Origin: Chlamydiales bacterium
GTDB taxonomy: Bacteria > Chlamydiota > Chlamydiia > Chlamydiales > SM23-39
Direction of reading: 5' to 3'
DNA: 64,000 bases
NCBI GenBank assembly: GCA_030681135.1
Contig: JAUXXF010000005.1
Span: 37,109 to 101,108 of the forward strand
Below, piece after piece: positions 60,595-64,000 of this stretch. A program made the translations under genes and the position numbers. How positions within the stretch are numbered: the stretch's first letter is position 1; the number at the start of each line of letters is the position of its first letter. The notes under the pieces were generated by a model, which was given only the letters and a program-made list of their open reading frames with translations, was not told where the DNA came from and made no database searches.

Positions 60595-61569
60595 ATGTCT
60601 TCAAAAATTCTTACTGCCGCAGTCTGTCTAATCATTGCTGTGGGTCTCTTTTTGTATAAAAGCAATTCTTTGGAAAAAGGCGTTGGAAAGATCACAATTG
60701 GGATTATTCAAACAGCAAGTCATCCAGCTTTAGATCAACTAAGAGAGGGGTTCGTTACTGAACTCAAGAGATTATCCAATGAAGAAATTGATTTTGTCAT
60801 ACAGAATGGGGAGGGTTCTCTTTCTCAAATACAAAGTATCGCTGCAAATTTTCATGGGCGTAAAAAAATTCAGGCCGTTTTTGCAATAGCTACCCCTGCT
60901 TTGCAGGCAATCACAAGAATTGAAAAGGAAAAGCCTATTTTTATCGCTGCTGTGAGTGATCCAGAATCTTTAGGACTAAAAAATACGAACGTCTGTGGGA
61001 CAACCGATCGGATAGATACTGATGCTCAGTCAAGCTTAATCAAAGAGTTGCTTCCTCACGTACGTAAGGCTGCAATCCTTTATAACCCTGGTGAGAGCAA
61101 TTCAGTAGCCATGGTAAAAAAAATGGAGACTTCTCTTCAAAAACAGGGGATTGATTCCATTTTATTGGGAGTTCATGTGGAAAGTGAAATAGGAATGGCT
61201 GTCAATGCCGCTGCACGCAAAGGGGATGTCATTTTGGTTCCTGCTGATAACTTGCTCGTCAGCGCTATGCCTCTTGTTGCAACTCAGGCTCTAAAAAACA
61301 AATCTCCTTTAATTGTCAGTGACGTCCCTTCAGTAGCCAAAGGAGCTCTTGCTGCAAAAGGAGCAGATTACAAGGAGTTGGGCGAGCAGACGGCTCTCCT
61401 TGCCTATAAGGTGCTCATTGAAGGAGAAAGTCCAAAGAGCGTGGGGATTAATGATCCTTTGAATACCAAAACGGTGATTAACCAAAAGATCCTAGAAGCT
61501 TTACAAATGACAGTTTCCGAAAAGCTGGTTGCAGAGAGCCAATTCATCGGTCAAAGGAAGGTGAATTAA
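60595..61569 (+). CDS. ABC transporter substrate-binding protein (TrpX/PF04392 type)
   Basis: 324 residues with a strong AGGAGG ribosome site. An N-terminal hydrophobic anchor (KILTAAVCLIIAVGLFLY) without a lipobox Cys. IGIIQTASHPALDQLREGF opens the two-lobe fold; FAIATPALQAI, PIFIAAVSDPESLGL and VLVPADNLLVSAMP are typical of the TrpX-like family, which in other bacteria binds aromatic amino acids. Its permease and ATPase should follow, but only a 30-codon stub of an ATPase is left. The protein is therefore probably an orphan. Confidence 0.88.
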   Translation: MSSKILTAAVCLIIAVGLFLYKSNSLEKGVGKITIGIIQTASHPALDQLREGFVTELKRLSNEEIDFVIQNGEGSLSQIQSIAANFHGRKKIQAVFAIATPALQAITRIEKEKPIFIAAVSDPESLGLKNTNVCGTTDRIDTDAQSSLIKELLPHVRKAAILYNPGESNSVAMVKKMETSLQKQGIDSILLGVHVESEIGMAVNAAARKGDVILVPADNLLVSAMPLVATQALKNKSPLIVSDVPSVAKGALAAKGADYKELGEQTALLAYKVLIEGESPKSVGINDPLNTKTVINQKILEALQMTVSEKLVAESQFIGQRKVN

Positions 61570-61570
61570 T

Positions 61571-61663
61571 CATGATCCTCTGATTGCAAAATACCTGGGC
61601 AATAAATTGTGGATTTTACAAAATGGGCGTATTGAAAAAGAATTCGGACTTGAAAAACCCTGA
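61571..61663 (+). pseudogene. C-terminal stub of an ABC ATPase
   Basis: Starting one base after the binding-protein stop, 30 codons read HDPLIAKYLGNKLWILQNGR then IEKEFGLEKP and a stop. The H-D-P opening fits the conserved His of the H-loop of an ABC ATPase, and 'LWILQNGRIEKE' is its usual C-terminal strand. There is no start codon or Walker A, B or signature motif. The remainder of the ATPase and the permease gene appear to have been deleted exactly at this junction. Confidence 0.65.
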
Positions 61664-61716
61664 AGAGTTTTTTCAGTCGAGGGATTGTAGAAAACTGTCA
61701 ACCTTTAGATGAGCAT

Positions 61717-62247
61717 ATGTTAGTTGGAAAGAAAAATTTTACCAAACCCATTCATCCAGATCTTATTGCGGCACAAAAATTAGCCTATGAACCAAGCGGG
61801 TTGATGATGGATCATTTTGCGACAGAGGAAGAAAGTGAAGAGTATGGAGCTTCTGAATGCAAAATAGATCATTTGAATATTAAATTCAGAGTAGCAAAGA
61901 TCACGCCGACAAAGGTTGGACAGTTTGTTACCTTATGGAAACGGATAGGAAATGGACCTATTCAACCTTTTGATAGGGAAGATCCATTTGATCTGGTTGT
62001 TATTAGTGTTCGGAACCCCGAACATTTTGGTCAGTTTGTTTTTCCGAAAAGTGTGTTATATCAGCAAGGAATTGTATCCAGGAATGGAAAGGGAGGCAAG
62101 CGAGCTATGAGAGTTTATCCTCCATGGGATAAAGCCGACAATAAACAAGCTATAAAGACTCAAAAGTGGCAGCTTTTATATTTTTTTGAAATTCCTCTGA
62201 ATTCGCAGGTTGACATCTCTCGTATTCAAAAAATCTTCCTTCTTTAA
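61717..62247 (+). CDS. mepB: MepB-family protein
   Basis: 176 residues. MepB-like core: KLAYEPSGLMMDHFATEEES, KFRVAKITPTKVGQFVTLWKR, FDLVVISVRNPEHFGQFVFPK and RAMRVYPPWDKADNKQA-KTQKWQ. In Staphylococcus mepB sits beside the MepA pump, but MepB itself has no known reaction; its fold resembles nucleases of the PD-(D/E)xK type in some predictions. Single gene in a region of repeats and gene remnants. Confidence 0.82.
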   Translation: MLVGKKNFTKPIHPDLIAAQKLAYEPSGLMMDHFATEEESEEYGASECKIDHLNIKFRVAKITPTKVGQFVTLWKRIGNGPIQPFDREDPFDLVVISVRNPEHFGQFVFPKSVLYQQGIVSRNGKGGKRAMRVYPPWDKADNKQAIKTQKWQLLYFFEIPLNSQVDISRIQKIFLL

Positions 62248-62328
62248 CTGGACTTTGACCATTTATCGGCTATGCCCGGAAGTGAGTATCTCGAGAAATC
62301 GGCTCCCTTAAATGTACAAAGTCCAGTT
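62246..62328. repeat. 83-base element with 12-bp inverted ends
   Basis: AACTGGACTTTG (62246-62257) and CAAAGTCCAGTT (62317-62328) are perfect inverted ends. The interior contains ATCGGC twice and TCTCGAGA. It begins at the mepB stop, the same gene-edge placement as the other elements. Too few copies are seen to call it mobile. Confidence 0.7.
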
Positions 62329-62584
62329 ATAGTCATATTAATCGTGTTTAGTGTTTTGTCTGTAAATTAATATATTATTAACTGCTGTGTGTTTAATTGT
62401 TTTTTTCTGAGTGGGTTAGAGATTTTTATTCGGAAATCTTGATTGGTTTAAATTCGGAAATTGCTTAGAACTGAAATTAGGTTTTCTCTATCTTCAATTC
62501 CAATATTGGGGTGGCAAAAGGGTGTCTACAGAACCTTACTTTGTAGACAGCTTCTAAGCCTTCCATGTTTTTATAGGAAAAAAT
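62329..62584. other. upstream region of the VKOR gene
   Basis: 256 bases, no gene. ATTCGGAAAT occurs twice (62428-62437 and 62452-62461, 24 bases apart), which could be a regulator site. TGTCTACA / TGTAGACA (62523-62530 and 62542-62549) forms an 8-bp hairpin 36 bases before the start. Confidence 0.4.
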
Positions 62585-63214
62585 ATGAAAAGTACTTTTC
62601 ATTTAGAGGCAATCCCAGAGCCATGGCATTATAATCCATCGAAATGGAGTCAGAGGATTGTTGTCTGTTGCGTTGCGGCGGTTGCAGCGTTAATAGCTGT
62701 CTACATGGGTCTTTATCAATGGCAGTTGATCGATCACGTTTGGGATCCTGTTTTTGGTAACCAGTCCAAGCAGGTTCTCGACTCTGAAGCTTCTCATACT
62801 ATGTGGAAATGGTTTCGTATTCCTGATTCAATTATGGGTGCAATTGCCTATCTCGGTGATGTTATTTTTGCGCTGGGTGGCTCGACACGTCGGTGGCAGG
62901 ATCGGCCTTGGCTTGTGATATTATTTGGTCTTGATGTAATTCCTTTAGGAATTGTCAGCTCTGTACTGGTGTTTATGCAAGGAACTATTGTAGGTGCTTG
63001 GTGTTTTCTCTGTCTTATCACAGCAGTCATATCGCTTGTCTTGATTGTTTTAGCTTATGATGAAGTTTGGTCGTGCATTCTTTTTTTGCATAGAGTTTGG
63101 AAAAAAAGTAAAAGCGTAAGGCTGTTATGGAATACTTTTTGGGGGACAGCTTCTGAAATTGCCTATGAAGTCGGTGAAAATCTCATTCGAGAAAGAGAAA
63201 GGAGGAAAAAGTAA
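62585..63214 (+). CDS. VKOR-family membrane protein
   Basis: 209 residues, four or five membrane helices. The active CxxC is Cys140-Phe-Leu-Cys143 (GAWCFLC). [16 protein letters not shown] and [14 protein letters not shown] match a bacterial VKOR-like branch. The pair of loop cysteines that pass electrons in typical VKOR/DsbB partners is absent, so it may need another thiol protein or act as a reductase of a different kind. It has no ribosome site of note. It is followed directly by the SPW-repeat gene. Confidence 0.8.
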   Translation: MKSTFHLEAIPEPWHYNPSKWSQRIVVCCVAAVAALIAVYMGLYQWQLIDHVWDPVFGNQSKQVLDSEASHTMWKWFRIPDSIMGAIAYLGDVIFALGGSTRRWQDRPWLVILFGLDVIPLGIVSSVLVFMQGTIVGAWCFLCLITAVISLVLIVLAYDEVWSCILFLHRVWKKSKSVRLLWNTFWGTASEIAYEVGENLIRERERRKK

Positions 63215-63215
63215 G

Positions 63216-63569
63216 ATGTGGGCACGTGTTATTGAATTTATGCTCGCTATTTGGTTAGCGCTCAGTCCTTTTATTTTACGTTATCCTTCCCATGAGACGT
63301 TTTTTTGGATAAATGATTTAGTGTGTGCTTGTCTTGTAGCTTTGTTCGCTCTTGTTTCTTTTTGGTATCCCTTAAGGAAAATTCACCTTTTAACAATCGG
63401 AATCGCCCTTTGGTTATGGAGTCTTGGCTACAGCAATTTTCCTGAGCAAACATCGCCACCCTTAGAAAATTCTGTTGTGATTGGGCTATTACTCTTGATA
63501 TTGGCCATTGTTCCTAGTCATGCAAGTCTACCTTCCCATTCGTGGCAGGAATTTATGAAGAGAAAGTAA
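63216..63569 (+). CDS. SPW-repeat membrane protein
   Basis: 117 residues from ATG 63216, one base after the VKOR stop, with AAAGGAGG upstream. Four hydrophobic helices in two similar halves: MLAIWLALSPFILRY is the first SPW-type repeat and LLTIGIALWLWSLGY the degenerate second. Such proteins are often encoded near VKOR-like or redox membrane genes. The function is unknown. The two genes are probably translated from one mRNA. Confidence 0.78.
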   Translation: MWARVIEFMLAIWLALSPFILRYPSHETFFWINDLVCACLVALFALVSFWYPLRKIHLLTIGIALWLWSLGYSNFPEQTSPPLENSVVIGLLLLILAIVPSHASLPSHSWQEFMKRK

Positions 63570-63737
63570 TACATAATGTAATTGTGCTTCCTTTTGTGGA
63601 GTATTACTTTGTTTTCGCAGGCAACAACTAGGAGCCCAATTGCAAAGAAAAAGTTCAAATCTCTCTTCTTTAGAAGTGGGCGTATTCACCGCGTCGGGAT
63701 ATTCTTTTTGAGGAATAGGCACTGCTGCATGTGTGTG
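63570..63737. other. terminal region without supported gene
   Basis: 168 bases between the SPW gene and the repeats. Reading frames here are broken. Just before the solo arm, one frame reads ACVCLYRNNLK, similar to CVAGLYRNDLK of the GT47-like gene, so a decayed copy of its beginning is possible. Confidence 0.35.
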
Positions 63738-63776
63738 TTTATACCGAAACAACCTGAAGAATCGGTTTTTGGCTGT
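63738..63776 (+). repeat. solo arm of the class B element
   Basis: TTATACCGAAACAACCTGAA and the following bases, to GGTTTTTGGCTGT, are an exact complement of the right end of the element at 63837-64000 (63964-64000, 37 bases). There is no second arm around it. A further fragment, CAATTTAAATGACTATA (63821-63837), is the arm of the other class B element (22073-22234). Confidence 0.8.
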
Positions 63777-63836
63777 TACAATGCATAATAATTGCTTAAG
63801 AGAAATCAATCTGCTACTGTACAATTTAAATGACTA

Positions 63837-64000
63837 TATACCGAAACAACTTGAAGAATCGGGATTTTGGCAAGGAGGCTCCTCAGAATTTTTTGTCTGG
63901 AGCGAGTGACCATTGCCGGAGGCAAGACACGAGCGAAGACAAAAATTCTGAGGTAAAGCCGACACAGCCAAAAACCGATTCTTCAGGTTGTTTCGGTATA
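63837..64000. repeat. class B palindromic element, copy 2
   Basis: 164 bases. Arms 63837-63863 and 63975-64000 (TATACCGAAACAAC.. and complement) differ at one base. An inner pair of arms, CCTCAGAATTTTT and AAAAATTCTGAGG, lies at 63881-63893 and 63940-63952. The 38-bp core (63898-63935) matches that of copy 1 in reverse at 34 of 38 bases. The element ends at the window edge and may continue. Confidence 0.85.

Noticed and set aside
63528..63824. Open frames on both strands after the SPW gene
   Set aside because: They run through repeat arms, have no ribosome sites and low-complexity or mixed composition; read as repeat and decay sequence.

Overview
The window reads as chromosome of an environmental, amoeba-type chlamydia (Chlamydiota, order Chlamydiales, outside the Chlamydiaceae). 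Evidence: a ClpB N-terminus and a methionine aminopeptidase with SEC-C extension that both look chlamydial, a fused alpha/beta E1 dehydrogenase, a second gyrase-type topoisomerase pair, an NTT/Tlc-type nucleotide carrier, a SET-domain protein like the chlamydial NUE effector, and three MOMP-like outer membrane proteins of the Lpg1974 type. A cytochrome bo3 oxidase, a glucoamylase, a beta-carbonic anhydrase and a fucosyltransferase suggest a larger, Parachlamydia/Waddlia/Simkania-like genome. I cannot fix the genus from sequence reading alone.

Layout. 1-5 kb: start of clpB, a Nudix-like protein, mnmA, a frameshifted zinc-finger/membrane gene and htpX. 5-11 kb: a small protein, a membrane-anchored coiled-coil protein overlapping a MenE-like ligase, an APC amino-acid transporter and an AAA_14/DUF4143-type ATPase. 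11-17 kb: cyoABCD on the minus strand with cyoE divergent from it. 17-23 kb: a DUF4160/DUF2442 pair, chlamydia-style membrane proteins, an AT-hook protein and the E1 fusion. 23-31 kb: map-truA-marC, three MOMP-like porins, a phospholipase D and rpmB. 31-41 kb: phoH, carbonic anhydrase, a sterol-methyltransferase-like enzyme, parE-parC, a GT11 fucosyltransferase, a nucleotide carrier and an exported 2OG-Fe oxygenase. 41-50 kb: two paralogous small membrane proteins, azoR-glucoamylase, a three-gene glycosyltransferase cluster, a small channel-like protein and a shortened LigD polymerase domain. 50-59 kb: a 1621-residue OTU/HD-domain protein (candidate effector), dus, an RlmK-like methyltransferase, an HI0933-type flavoprotein and the SET protein. 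59-64 kb: small membrane proteins, a P-loop kinase, an orphan ABC substrate-binding protein followed by the C-terminal stub of a lost ABC ATPase, mepB, and a VKOR-SPW pair.

The most unusual layer is intergenic. There are at least four classes of palindromic element: (A) a hairpin module seen alone and inside a 240-bp cruciform-like structure; (B) ~160-bp elements with a shared 38-bp core but different, element-specific inverted arms; (C) a ~47-bp double hairpin; and single long palindromes. An arm of class B also occurs as a solo copy and, with 20 of 22 bases matching, inside a glycosyltransferase gene. No rRNA, tRNA, CRISPR array or intact insertion sequence was seen.
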